Assembly: GCA_044344795.1 (NCBI GenBank)
Contig: JBIJCF010000018.1
Span: 1 to 54,442, forward strand
DNA: 54,442 nt
Direction of reading: 5' to 3'
DNA from: GCA-2737665 sp044344795
GTDB lineage: Bacteria > Bacteroidota > Bacteroidia > Palsa-965
The notes under the pieces are model-generated. The model was not told the origin of the DNA. It worked only from the letters and a program-made list of their open reading frames with translations, and did no database searches. The translations under genes were made by a program, and so were the position numbers. Positions 33,662-42,043 of the stretch are shown here, in pieces. How positions within the stretch are numbered: the stretch's first letter is position 1; each line of letters starts with the position of its first letter.

Positions 33662-34983
33662 TATATATCCAACTTGGACAGATCTTTCTTATCCACCTTC
33701 TCCACTTTCATATCATTCGCAAGTTTGGAGCGAACAGCGTTAAACGGTGCAGTGATCACTTCATCGCCTGTTTTTAATCCTTCCTTAATTTCGATGTACA
33801 TATTATCCTGCACACCGGTAACCACTTGTACTTGTTTTGCAACTCCGTCGCGATATACAAAAACAACTTCCATCACAGCATCATTCTTGGCTTTTCCTTG
33901 TTCATCTTTTGATGCTTTTGGAGCATCAGCTTTTGCAGCGGAATCCGGTCGTGTTGTTACCGCTTGAATGGGAACAGTAACTACTTGATAGACAGATTTA
34001 GTCTGAATTTCAACAGTAGCAGACATTCCGGGAAGGAATACATAACGTTCCGGATGTAACGGATCTACAAGATCGAGATACGATTCACGCAGGATGCGAA
34101 TTTTCACCTGAAAGTTGGTGACTTGATCAGTGGTGATTCCTGTTGTTGTTGCAGAGTTGGCAACTTCAGTTACAACTCCTTTAAACTTACGATTGTTGTG
34201 TGCATCAACTTCTACAAGAGCAGTGTCGCCGAGATGTACGCGCAAGATGTCGTTCTCATTGACATCAACCTGTACCTGCATTTCGTTCAAATTGGCTAAA
34301 CGAAGAATTTCCGTTCCTTCCATTTGTGCGGTTCCCACAACACGCTCACCTTTTCTTTTATTCAGTTTGGATACAGTGCCGGATACAGGTGCGAAAATCG
34401 TTGTACGTGCTAAATTATCGGATGCTTCTTTTAAAGAAGCTTGTGTACTGTTGATATTAAACTCCGCACTCTTCACACTTTCTGCAGCTGCTGCTACATC
34501 CGCCTTTGCTGATTCGTATGTTGCTTTGCTTTGATCAAATTCAGCATCTGAAATAGCGCCTTGATCATGCAGTTTTTTGTTTCGGTTGAATGCGGCTTCT
34601 GCGTTGGTATACTGCGCTTTGGATTGTTCAAGACGCGCCATGCTATTGCTGAGGTTCGCTTTAGAACTATTCAAGGTAGCCTGCATTCGGTCAACCGCAC
34701 TTTGATACAAGTCCGGATTCACGCGCAATAACAAGTCGCCTTTCTTAACGGTATCTCCTTCTTTAACGAAGAGCTCAACGATTTCACCGGAGACGTCGGA
34801 GCTGATTTTTACTTCTACTTCGGGTTGTACTTTCCCACTGGCCGACACCGATTCTGTAACGTTACGTGCGGCGGCCTTTTCAGTTGTAACACGAATTCCG
34901 GCGTCTCCCGAACTTTTTTTCCAAAGCACAACGGTGATTAGAATTGCGACAAATATTCCGCCGATAATAAATACCTTTTTCAT
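33661..34983 (-). CDS. Periplasmic adaptor (MacA/HlyD-like efflux subunit)
   Basis: Membrane-fusion protein joining an inner-membrane pump to a TolC channel. The 440 aa product has an N-terminal anchor helix (about 4-22), a first half-lipoyl motif (VSASGKVQPEVEVKISSDVSGEIVELFVKEGDTVKKGDLLLRVNP, 48-92 region), a long coiled-coil hairpin of about 110 residues (RMQATLNSSKANLSNSMARLEQ...), a second half-lipoyl (TIFAPVSGTVSKLNKRKGERV), and beta-barrel and membrane-proximal domains. It lies 10 nt downstream of tolC. No MacB or RND pump gene is next to it, so its pump must be encoded elsewhere. Confidence 0.9.
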   Translation of the reverse strand: MKKVFIIGGIFVAILITVVLWKKSSGDAGIRVTTEKAAARNVTESVSASGKVQPEVEVKISSDVSGEIVELFVKEGDTVKKGDLLLRVNPDLYQSAVDRMQATLNSSKANLSNSMARLEQSKAQYTNAEAAFNRNKKLHDQGAISDAEFDQSKATYESAKADVAAAAESVKSAEFNINSTQASLKEASDNLARTTIFAPVSGTVSKLNKRKGERVVGTAQMEGTEILRLANLNEMQVQVDVNENDILRVHLGDTALVEVDAHNNRKFKGVVTEVANSATTTGITTDQVTNFQVKIRILRESYLDLVDPLHPERYVFLPGMSATVEIQTKSVYQVVTVPIQAVTTRPDSAAKADAPKASKDEQGKAKNDAVMEVVFVYRDGVAKQVQVVTGVQDNMYIEIKEGLKTGDEVITAPFNAVRSKLANDMKVEKVDKKDLSKLDI

Positions 34984-34993
34984 AATTGTATAA

Positions 34994-36436
34994 TCAAAAA
35001 GTTAATGGCTTGCCTTGATAAAAATCCAACACTTTTAGTCGGAAGATGTAATCATATCGCGCCTGAATTAAATCAGATTCCGCTTTCGCCAAGCGTGTTT
35101 TGGAATTGTTATAATCAATAACATTGTTAGCTCCTGCATTGAAGCGTTGTTCTGCATCTTTAAACGCAAGACTTGCAGCTTCCAAAGCTTTCTCATTCGC
35201 TTTCATTCGCAAAAATGCAGCTTGTGCATCAGCCCATGCCTGCTGAATGTTTTTCATCAATTGCTGTCTCGCCAGATCAGCATTGAGGTCGGCATTTTCA
35301 CGTTGAATTTTAGCCCGCTCAACATTTGTGCTTACCTGAAAGCGATTGAATATAGGAACGGTAACCTGAACGCCAAATGTTTGGTTGAAGTTGTTGTCCA
35401 TTTGTTCGCCAAATGGCACTACAGCGAAAGTGTTGTTGAATGTTGGAATTAAAACAAAATCACCGCCTGTAGTAATTCCGAATGTGTCAGCACCGGATAA
35501 CGATGAGCCCGTAAGTTCTTTTGCTAACCCGGAATAGCCTGTTCCCAAAGAACCTTGCACGGCAATCGTCGGGCTATAAGCGCCGTATGCAACTGATACG
35601 CCTTTGTCGGCAGCTTTCGCATCCAAATCTGCTTTGCGTATTCCGGGCTGTTGACTTATCGCAACTTGGTAAATCTGTTCAGGAGAAAGCGATACCAAAT
35701 TTTCGGAAGGAACATTTAAAGCCGGACGAACGATTCGAAAGTTCTGAGTAGAGTCGAGATTCATTAATTGTGTAAGCGTTAACGTCGCGATAAACACATT
35801 GTTCTGTGCATTTACAACGTTTACTTGTTCTTGTGCTAATTGCGCCTGAAGATCAAGCAACGTTCCTCGTGCAGCTGCGCCGGCATCAACCAGCTTCTGC
35901 GCCCGATTTACTTGCTGTTGTGTTTGTTCAACTTGTTTTTCCGCAACCGATAATTGTTCTTCCGCGTATAGCACATTCAAATATGCCGAAGCCACATTCA
36001 TGGCAATATCATTCCGTGTTTGTTCTACCTGAAATTTGCCTGCTTCAACACTGTATTTATTTTGAAGAATGCTGTTGTAGTTCTGTAAACCGGTAAAAAC
36101 AGTAACGTTACTGCTGATGAAAAAGTTCTGCGATAATACACGATCATTAGCGAACGTATTGGTAAAGCGATCGATCGTTCTTCCGTATTGGTAAGTGTGC
36201 GTCCCTGTTGCATTTAAGTTAGGCAAAACCGCACCCTGACTTTGTCTCAGGTTGACCCGTGACAAATCTGTATTTAATTGCTGTTGCTGTACTTGAATGT
36301 TGTGCGTTTGAGCATAAACAATACAATCCTGCAACGTCCATCCGTTGGTTTTAGAACTATCGCTTTGACCAACAACACGAATCGCAAGCAATAAGGCGGT
36401 AAGAAGTAAAAATCGAAATGAAGACATGAGTTTCAT
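34994..36436 (-). CDS. TolC family outer-membrane efflux protein
   Basis: Trimeric outer-membrane channel with a periplasmic tunnel. The 480 aa product (ATG at 36436) has a signal peptide ending LLAIRVVGQ, and two repeats of the OEP type with alternating coiled helices and short strands: WTLQDCIVYAQTHNIQVQQQQL, LNVLYAEEQLSVAEKQVEQTQQQVNRAQKLVDAGAAARGTLLDLQAQLA in the first half, and EKALEAASLAFKDAEQRFNAGANNVIDYNNSKTRLAKAESDLIQARYDYIF in the second. A TTG four codons upstream is open, but the -7 box at 36446-36453 covers it. Head of the operon tolC-hlyD-tsaB-TonB receptor. Confidence 0.92.
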   Translation of the reverse strand: MKLMSSFRFLLLTALLLAIRVVGQSDSSKTNGWTLQDCIVYAQTHNIQVQQQQLNTDLSRVNLRQSQGAVLPNLNATGTHTYQYGRTIDRFTNTFANDRVLSQNFFISSNVTVFTGLQNYNSILQNKYSVEAGKFQVEQTRNDIAMNVASAYLNVLYAEEQLSVAEKQVEQTQQQVNRAQKLVDAGAAARGTLLDLQAQLAQEQVNVVNAQNNVFIATLTLTQLMNLDSTQNFRIVRPALNVPSENLVSLSPEQIYQVAISQQPGIRKADLDAKAADKGVSVAYGAYSPTIAVQGSLGTGYSGLAKELTGSSLSGADTFGITTGGDFVLIPTFNNTFAVVPFGEQMDNNFNQTFGVQVTVPIFNRFQVSTNVERAKIQRENADLNADLARQQLMKNIQQAWADAQAAFLRMKANEKALEAASLAFKDAEQRFNAGANNVIDYNNSKTRLAKAESDLIQARYDYIFRLKVLDFYQGKPLTF

Positions 36437-36445
36437 ATAGGATGA

Positions 36446-36453
36446 CAAATTTA
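36446..36453 (-). promoter_or_regulatory. -7 box of tolC
   Basis: TAAATTTG on the minus strand, exact TAnnTTTG, 9 nt before the ATG at 36436. It supports that start over a TTG at 36448. Confidence 0.45.
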
Positions 36454-36507
36454 CGTTGATTTTCGCGGCTGTAGGGGATTTTGAATGATTTTAAGTAAAT
36501 AGCGGCG

Positions 36508-36515
36508 TAACTTTC
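36508..36515 (+). promoter_or_regulatory. -7-like box of the AcpH-like gene
   Basis: TAACTTTC, with GGAA before the GTG at 36520. TTTTG at 36479-36483 is 24 nt upstream. The same octamer and the same 4-nt gap precede the GTG at 12135. Confidence 0.5.
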
Positions 36516-36519
36516 GGAA

Positions 36520-37113
36520 GTGAACTATCTGGCGCATTTTTATTTGTCGGGAAAATCGGAGCCTTGGTTGGTCGGCAATTTTATTGCAGACGCCGTCAAG
36601 GGCTCGGATTTTTCCGGATACAATTCCGAAGTTACTGCCGGAATTCGCATGCACAGGGCCATCGATCACTTCACAGATCATCATCCTATAGTGCTTCAAA
36701 GTACACAGCGCTTAAGATCAGATTACAGACATTACGCACCCGTGATCATTGACATTTTCTACGATCATTTTTTGGCGGTACACTGGAACCGGTTTAGTTC
36801 AGAGAAATTGATCGATTTTGCTTCGCAGTCCTATGATACACTCATCCGACATCATTCAATTATGCCCGAACGCTCCGCTTTCGTCTTAAAATACATGAAA
36901 AGTGGCGATTGGTTAAGCAGTTATCAAACTATTCAGGGTATAGAGCAGGTGATGGGCGGAATGGCGCGTCGTGCGCGATATGAATCCAAAATGGAAACTT
37001 CTCATCGGGTACTCGAACAACACTATCAACTGTTCTCTCGGGAGTTTCTAGACTATTTTCCCGAATTGATGCATTTTACTAAAAGCAATTTTCCCGGGCC
37101 ACATCATTTCTGA
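36520..37113 (+). CDS. Acyl carrier protein phosphodiesterase (AcpH, DUF479)
   Basis: Likely removes 4'-phosphopantetheine from holo-ACP. The 197 aa all-helical product starts NYLAHFYLSGKSEPWLVGNFIADAVKG, the family N-terminus, and continues AGIRMHRAIDHFTDHHP, IIDIFYDHFLAVHWN and ERSAFVLKYMKSGDWLSSYQTIQGIEQVMGGMARRARY. The HD-like histidine/aspartate positions (H5, D24, H45, D49, H50) are kept. The start is GTG, placed 4 nt behind a -7-like box. It is divergent from tolC. Confidence 0.87.
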   Translation: MNYLAHFYLSGKSEPWLVGNFIADAVKGSDFSGYNSEVTAGIRMHRAIDHFTDHHPIVLQSTQRLRSDYRHYAPVIIDIFYDHFLAVHWNRFSSEKLIDFASQSYDTLIRHHSIMPERSAFVLKYMKSGDWLSSYQTIQGIEQVMGGMARRARYESKMETSHRVLEQHYQLFSREFLDYFPELMHFTKSNFPGPHHF

Positions 37114-37195
37114 AAAGATCAGAAAAGTTTCATGTTGCGGTGACTTTAGCTTAATACTGAAATTGGACTTTAGCGTAACCAATTTTGTAGGCGCT

Positions 37196-37345
37196 ATGTC
37201 AATGATCCTGCTGTTAATTTTTGCTTTATTATGCGTGTTGCTGAATTTTATTCCGGTTCAATTTTACACTCCGGTAGAACATGCCGATACAGATGACCTG
37301 ACTTGGTCGATAGAAGAACAGCCAACAGTAACCTCGACATCTTAA
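37196..37345 (+). CDS. Small membrane protein, unknown
   Basis: A possible 49 aa protein: one strongly hydrophobic helix (MSMILLLIFALLCVLLNFIPVQFY) and an acidic tail (HADTDDLTWSIEEQ). A TTG at 37163 gives 60 aa but with an uncertain added N-terminus. No family is recognised. It fills an otherwise empty 276-bp gap between opposing genes, has a plausible membrane topology and ends before the stop of the convergent T9SS gene. It may be a chance frame. Confidence 0.35.
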   Translation: MSMILLLIFALLCVLLNFIPVQFYTPVEHADTDDLTWSIEEQPTVTSTS

Positions 37346-37389
37346 AATACGCTGATTTATTGTTGCCTGTCCCTGTGTTCCTTTTGTAA

Positions 37390-38319
37390 TTAGTAAATCA
37401 CAATTTTTCCCGTGGTTACTGTTGTTCCCGATTGTACAGACAAGTAATAAATGCCCGCCGAGAATGCAGATGTATTTACGCTTTGAGTTCCGGGCTGCTG
37501 GAAATACGTTATGCATAATTTGCCTTGCGAATCGAATATGCTAACACTTGATTCAACGTTTGTGATTACGAAAATAGGGCTGCCGGTAATTGCCGGATTT
37601 GGATAAACAGTAAGTGCCACCGTTTCGTGTTCGTTGATTGAGGTTGTCGCGCAGTTGTTGCACGGACCTTGTGCACAGAACGTAACCTGATTGCCTACCA
37701 TTCCCTCAACATCAAATTGAGTGCCCGGAGTTGCATCGCAAATATCAACGGTTCCGTTAATTTGATCACCGTTAATAAACCAGTTAGCAACACAAAATTG
37801 CCCTTGATTTCCGGTTACAGCAGCACCATTAATCCAGTTATATGCGGCAACATCACCGTTATTAATAAAATCATCTCCGGTTGTTAACTGATTGGTAACA
37901 CAAATGGTTCCCGAATTGGTATTCAGACAAACTCCGCTTTGCACATAAACGGTTGTAACTTTTAATGACCCGTTGTTTATAGTGGAGTCCGATGGTTCTC
38001 CGCTCAGAAATCCGATAGTTGCAGCACCGTTGTTTCTGAAAATTCGAGAACCGATAATCAACGAATCGCTGTTGTTCAAATTTGTTAGCGTAGCGCCCGA
38101 TTCAATACGGAATTCGTCGCAGTTACCACCGATTAAAATACTTTGTGCAAAACTGACGTGTGAATTAATGATGATTTGTTGCGTCTGCAAGTCCGGAACG
38201 CCTGAAGGATTCCATGTTAACGGATCGTGCCAATCTCCATTATTTATGGACGTTTTAGTTTGTGCGGAAACTTGAAAGAATGCGGCGATAATGAATAATA
38301 ACGTAGAGGTCTTTTTCAT
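37390..38319 (-). CDS. Secreted protein with G8-like start and T9SS type A domain
   Basis: A 309 aa exported protein. Signal peptide to about residue 19 (FQVSAQ). Residues 20-110 resemble a G8-type beta-helical entry (NNGDWHDPLTWNPSGVPDLQTQQIIINSHV), followed by a parallel beta-helix-like run of short turns (INNGSLKVTTVYVQSGVCLNTNSGTICVTNQL). The last 80 residues are a type A sorting domain: VYPNPAITGSPIFV, VSIFDSQGKLCITY and FSAGIYYLSVQSG...GKIVIY. No catalytic residues are recognised. An inverted repeat lies in the upstream gap. Expected to be exported by T9SS. Confidence 0.82.
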   Translation of the reverse strand: MKKTSTLLFIIAAFFQVSAQTKTSINNGDWHDPLTWNPSGVPDLQTQQIIINSHVSFAQSILIGGNCDEFRIESGATLTNLNNSDSLIIGSRIFRNNGAATIGFLSGEPSDSTINNGSLKVTTVYVQSGVCLNTNSGTICVTNQLTTGDDFINNGDVAAYNWINGAAVTGNQGQFCVANWFINGDQINGTVDICDATPGTQFDVEGMVGNQVTFCAQGPCNNCATTSINEHETVALTVYPNPAITGSPIFVITNVESSVSIFDSQGKLCITYFQQPGTQSVNTSAFSAGIYYLSVQSGTTVTTGKIVIY

Positions 38320-38331
38320 CTGTTGGGATTA

Positions 38332-38394
38332 TTGATTTCATCAAAGTACCCTAAAATTATGCCTAGTAGACATGCACTTTCGCAATGAAATCAA
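38332..38394. repeat. Long-spaced inverted repeat
   Basis: TTGATTTCAT (38332-38341) and its exact reverse complement ATGAAATCAA (38385-38394), with 43 nt between, in the gap between the LytTR gene and the T9SS type A gene. It may be a regulatory site pair. Confidence 0.4.
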
Positions 38395-38414
38395 CTATTT
38401 CGAACTAACTCGAT

Positions 38415-39137
38415 TTATAAGCTCATCATTTCTTTGAGCTTGACTGCCTGCCTTCTCGAGATCTCCACTTGCTCTCCACCTCTCAATTTTACCATCAACC
38501 CTCCGTTAAACCATTGCTCAATGGAATCTACCCAACGTAAATTGATCAAATGCTTTCTGCTGGCACGAAAGAAAATCTTTTGATCTAAACGCTCATCAAG
38601 GTAATTGAGAGAACGCAGTATTAAAGGTTTATGCTGATTGAAATAAATCCGCACATAGTTTCCTTCCGATTCAAACAGTCGCACATCCGACAATTTAACG
38701 AACCAACATTTTTCTCCGTCTTTTACGAATACCTGATCATTTTCACTTAACACAAGTTCTCCCTGCGTTTTTATTCCTGCGTCCTGCTGAATATTTTCGT
38801 TCAGTTTTTTTATTGAATCTGCCAAACGTGCGGCTTGCACAGGTTTTAGTAAATAGTCGAGTGCGTTTACTTCAAATGCTTTTATCGCGAATTCGTCGTG
38901 AGCAGTTACGAACACAACGTTTGGAACAGCAGTAAGTTCTTCCAATACATCAAATCCTGTTTTACCCGGCATCTGAATATCAAGGAATATAACATCCGGT
39001 TTCATCTGATTAATTACTTCAATGGCAGTTTCTGCATCGCTACATTCGCTCACAATTTCTATGTTCGGAAACGTATTGAGCATTGATTTCAGTTCTTGTC
39101 TTGCCAGACGTTCATCATCAACAATAATTACTTTCAT
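38415..39137 (-). CDS. LytTR family response regulator
   Basis: A 240 aa DNA-binding response regulator. Receiver domain (1-120): acidic pocket D7/D8, phospho-acceptor D53 in FLDIQMPG, T78 and K98 in YLLKPV. A linker leads to a LytTR DNA-binding domain (about 135-238): NDQVFVKDGEKCWFVKLSDVRLFESEGNYVRIYF, LNYLDERLDQKIFFRASRKHLINLRWVDSI and a final VEISRRQAVKLKEMM. LytTR proteins bind pairs of short direct repeats upstream of their targets. It overlaps the kinase gene by 4 bp (ATGA), so the two are a coupled pair, last in the CPBP-M61-LytS-LytTR operon. Confidence 0.94.
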   Translation of the reverse strand: MKVIIVDDERLARQELKSMLNTFPNIEIVSECSDAETAIEVINQMKPDVIFLDIQMPGKTGFDVLEELTAVPNVVFVTAHDEFAIKAFEVNALDYLLKPVQAARLADSIKKLNENIQQDAGIKTQGELVLSENDQVFVKDGEKCWFVKLSDVRLFESEGNYVRIYFNQHKPLILRSLNYLDERLDQKIFFRASRKHLINLRWVDSIEQWFNGGLMVKLRGGEQVEISRRQAVKLKEMMSL

Positions 39138-40189
39138 AGACCGGTATTTTGAGGAATGGAAAGTTGACTAATCACTAAATTCGGTTCAACGTTTTCAATA
39201 TTGAAAGTTGCCTGATTACCGTACAGCAATTTCAGGCGTTCTTGTGTATTTGCAAGGCCAAAACCGCTTTCAGGAATTGCGGTATCGTCGTATTGTCCGG
39301 TATTAATAATCTTGATATGTAGCAAATTATTATTCAAAGATGCCCGAATGGACAATTCACCTCCTTTCGGAAGTTTTGAGATACCGTGTTTAATACCATT
39401 TTCAACCAACGTCTGCACCATCATGGGTGGTAATTGAGCATTTGTTACATTATCGTCAATTTGAATGTCTACACGCAATCGCTCTTCCAAACGTATACCT
39501 TCAAGCGCCAGGTAGTCTCTAACAAGCTCCATTTCCTGATGTAGCGGAATTAATTTGCTTTTTCCCATCTGCAAGGTGCTGCGAAGAATGTTTGAATATT
39601 GTGTAATCGCATCTTTAGCTTTTGCGGGATTTTCATCCACTAATGCGCGTATCGCATTCATCGCATTAAATAGGAAATGCGGATTTAGCTGCGATTTTAA
39701 ACGATTCAATTCAGCCTCCGAAATGGCAGCTTCCCATTTTAATTTTTCAATTTCTGCTTTTCTGAAATTAACGATAAAATGAAACAGATAATATATCGCC
39801 GACCAGAATAAAAAGACGAACGAAAAGTTAAGGACATTCAACGCGAATCGAACCGGTTGTTCAAAGAGCGACACATCCTGAGATAAAAGATGGTTTTCAA
39901 TTCTGTCCATGCTTGCCATCGCCACACCACAAGTAATGCACAACAACAAAATGCGCGGCAACATAGCAGCAACGCGAAGTTGCAGCCAATTGAAACGAAT
40001 AATAATTCCTCGAATAATCTGAGTTAAGCCAATACCCAAAACAAATACCATCAAAAGCCCGAACAGCACTTCCGGCGTTACCTGATTATTCAGATATACG
40101 AATGCCAGATTTAAAAGGGTGAACGACAACCAACCTGCAATTTGAAGCAGCCAATAAATCTGAGATCGTTGCAGTGGTGATCGATTCAT
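39134..40189 (-). CDS. LytS-like sensor histidine kinase
   Basis: A 351 aa membrane kinase of the His_kinase/LytS type. Four membrane helices (about 10-35, 41-62, 80-95, 118-140) are followed by a coiled linker and SQLNPHFLFNAMNAIRAL with the phosphorylated H171, then an ATP-binding HATPase domain (MMVQTLVENGIKHGI with the N-box, and SGFGLANTQERLKLLYG with the G-box). No extracellular sensor domain is present, so it likely senses through its membrane helices. The open frame runs 20 codons further, into the M61 gene; the ATG at 40189 lies two bases beyond that gene's stop codon. Confidence 0.92.
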   Translation of the reverse strand: MNRSPLQRSQIYWLLQIAGWLSFTLLNLAFVYLNNQVTPEVLFGLLMVFVLGIGLTQIIRGIIIRFNWLQLRVAAMLPRILLLCITCGVAMASMDRIENHLLSQDVSLFEQPVRFALNVLNFSFVFLFWSAIYYLFHFIVNFRKAEIEKLKWEAAISEAELNRLKSQLNPHFLFNAMNAIRALVDENPAKAKDAITQYSNILRSTLQMGKSKLIPLHQEMELVRDYLALEGIRLEERLRVDIQIDDNVTNAQLPPMMVQTLVENGIKHGISKLPKGGELSIRASLNNNLLHIKIINTGQYDDTAIPESGFGLANTQERLKLLYGNQATFNIENVEPNLVISQLSIPQNTGL

Positions 40190-40190
40190 T

Positions 40191-42041
40191 TTATTTGTTA
40201 ATCCAGAATTTACGTAACAATAACTGCGTTTCGCTTGCACCTTTATCAACTGTGATAATATGTCGCGTTACTTTTTCTGATTTCCTCAAAGTGCCTTTTA
40301 ATGTCATTTTTTGCTTCGGCATTCCGAAAATACCACCGCGAATTATTTTAATTTTCAATTTTGTGCCTTCTTTCATTTGTTTTAATTCATCAAGCATTTT
40401 TTCCATATTTTGCGGTGTCACTTTTTTGCCGTTGATGGATTTGATCACATCAAAATTCTTGTAGCCGATGTCGTTGCCGAAGCTGTTCGGTTCAGGACTA
40501 TAAATTCGAACGTTTCCTTGATTATCTTGAATAAAGAAGTATCCTCCGAGTGGATCCAATACCATTTCGGTGCGTGTTGCTTCATAATTCAGTCCCACTA
40601 AAGCGAGATATTTTCCATACGGAATCGGCTCATTGCCCATTACGTATTTATTGAAAAATTCACCAATCTCCGGATATGTTAATCGCACAATTTCTGTAAT
40701 CAAAGAGTCATCATTAAAGCTGCGATCTTTACCATATTTCTTGGATAAATCGGTCATGAGCTCTTGTGTGCCATACTGACCTTTCGATAAGTGATGCAAT
40801 TGGATATCCAAACACATCCCAATTAACGCACCTTTCTGGTATACATTGCCGTATTCTTTTTCATGTTCATCTAAGCACAATAAACTCATTCGCGTAAATG
40901 GCAGCGTATCATTGTAGCGATCAGCAATATTCATTTTTTCACTTAAAACATCGATAAACGAATTCAAAGACATCTTACCATATTTCACTTGCACATGATG
41001 AGCCGCATATTCAGTTAAACCTTCATACATCCACAAGTGCATGGACATTTTCGGACGGTTGAAGTCGAAGTCGCCAATTTCGTAGGAGTGAATATTTAAT
41101 GGCGTTACAATATGAAAAAATTCATGCGCAGCAACGTCTTTAACCGTTTGGCCAATCTCGCCGGGTTCCATTTCCAATAAAGTGTACATGGAAGAGTACG
41201 AGTGCTCCAATGCGCCGTACGAACCTGATTTAAATCCGTCTTCGTTTCCGGTGAGATAAATGATAAATGCATAATTATTAACGGGTAGTGTCCCGCCTAA
41301 ATACAATCGCTGATACTCCAGAATGTCTCGTAAACTATCCGCTACGAATTTTGAACTCACCAACTTCTTTGGAGAATAAACAGAAATGAGAACTTTGGTG
41401 CCGCCCACGTTCAACCATGTAGTGTCGGGCTTACAATACATAATAGGCCCATCAACCAAGTCATGGTAGTTATTTACATAATACGTGTCTTCGTTGCCTT
41501 CCCGCTTTACATTATTTAAACCGGTAGAACCGTACATGCCTTCAGGATGTTTGACTTTAACTTCGTATTGTACTTTGGTCATTCCTTCAAAGTATCCGAA
41601 GAAGCCGTGATTGTTCAAGACGTAGTTGGTGTCTTTTTGAATATTTGTTCCGGCAGGTTCAAATACAAAATCTGCGGGCTTGTCTGTATCCCAAGTGTCT
41701 TCTACTTTGTAGCGAATCTTTTTGATTTTTTTTGCGTCAGCAATTTGGAATGAATTGCGATCGGGCTTAACGTAACTTAATTCATTTCCGGCAGCATCTA
41801 ATGCAACAAAGTCGGTAATGAATCGTCCGAAATTGTACACTTTGTATGTGCCGGGTACCATAGCCGGAAAACGATAAAGTACTGTGTCGGTGGAGATCTG
41901 CGGAGGCGTTAGTTCAACGGCAAGTTGGTCTTTAACGACTTTGTTCAGATCCACCGAGAATCTATACGCGTTTTCCGATTGCTGCGCCTGAACTAACAGC
42001 GTAGAGCAAATTAACGAAAGGGAAAGGACGAATTTATACAT
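40191..42041 (-). CDS. M61 family metallopeptidase with PDZ domain
   Basis: Zinc aminopeptidase of the M61 (glycyl aminopeptidase) family. The 616 aa product (ATG at 42041) has a signal peptide ending LLVQAQ, so it acts in the periplasm or outside. The beta-rich N-terminal domain leads to the catalytic domain with HEFFH (306-310) and the third ligand in YEGLTEY (about 340), both intact, preceded by GSYGALEHSYSS. A C-terminal PDZ domain (about 520-605) binds peptide ends. Codons upstream of 42041 overlap the CPBP gene and are rejected. It lies between an intramembrane protease gene and a LytS/LytTR pair, with 1-2 nt gaps. Confidence 0.92.
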   Translation of the reverse strand: MYKFVLSLSLICSTLLVQAQQSENAYRFSVDLNKVVKDQLAVELTPPQISTDTVLYRFPAMVPGTYKVYNFGRFITDFVALDAAGNELSYVKPDRNSFQIADAKKIKKIRYKVEDTWDTDKPADFVFEPAGTNIQKDTNYVLNNHGFFGYFEGMTKVQYEVKVKHPEGMYGSTGLNNVKREGNEDTYYVNNYHDLVDGPIMYCKPDTTWLNVGGTKVLISVYSPKKLVSSKFVADSLRDILEYQRLYLGGTLPVNNYAFIIYLTGNEDGFKSGSYGALEHSYSSMYTLLEMEPGEIGQTVKDVAAHEFFHIVTPLNIHSYEIGDFDFNRPKMSMHLWMYEGLTEYAAHHVQVKYGKMSLNSFIDVLSEKMNIADRYNDTLPFTRMSLLCLDEHEKEYGNVYQKGALIGMCLDIQLHHLSKGQYGTQELMTDLSKKYGKDRSFNDDSLITEIVRLTYPEIGEFFNKYVMGNEPIPYGKYLALVGLNYEATRTEMVLDPLGGYFFIQDNQGNVRIYSPEPNSFGNDIGYKNFDVIKSINGKKVTPQNMEKMLDELKQMKEGTKLKIKIIRGGIFGMPKQKMTLKGTLRKSEKVTRHIITVDKGASETQLLLRKFWINK

Positions 42042-42043
42042 GC

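Noticed and set aside
34130..34534. Plus-strand 134-codon frame
   Set aside because: Lies opposite the adaptor gene coiled coil; no start signal or family match.
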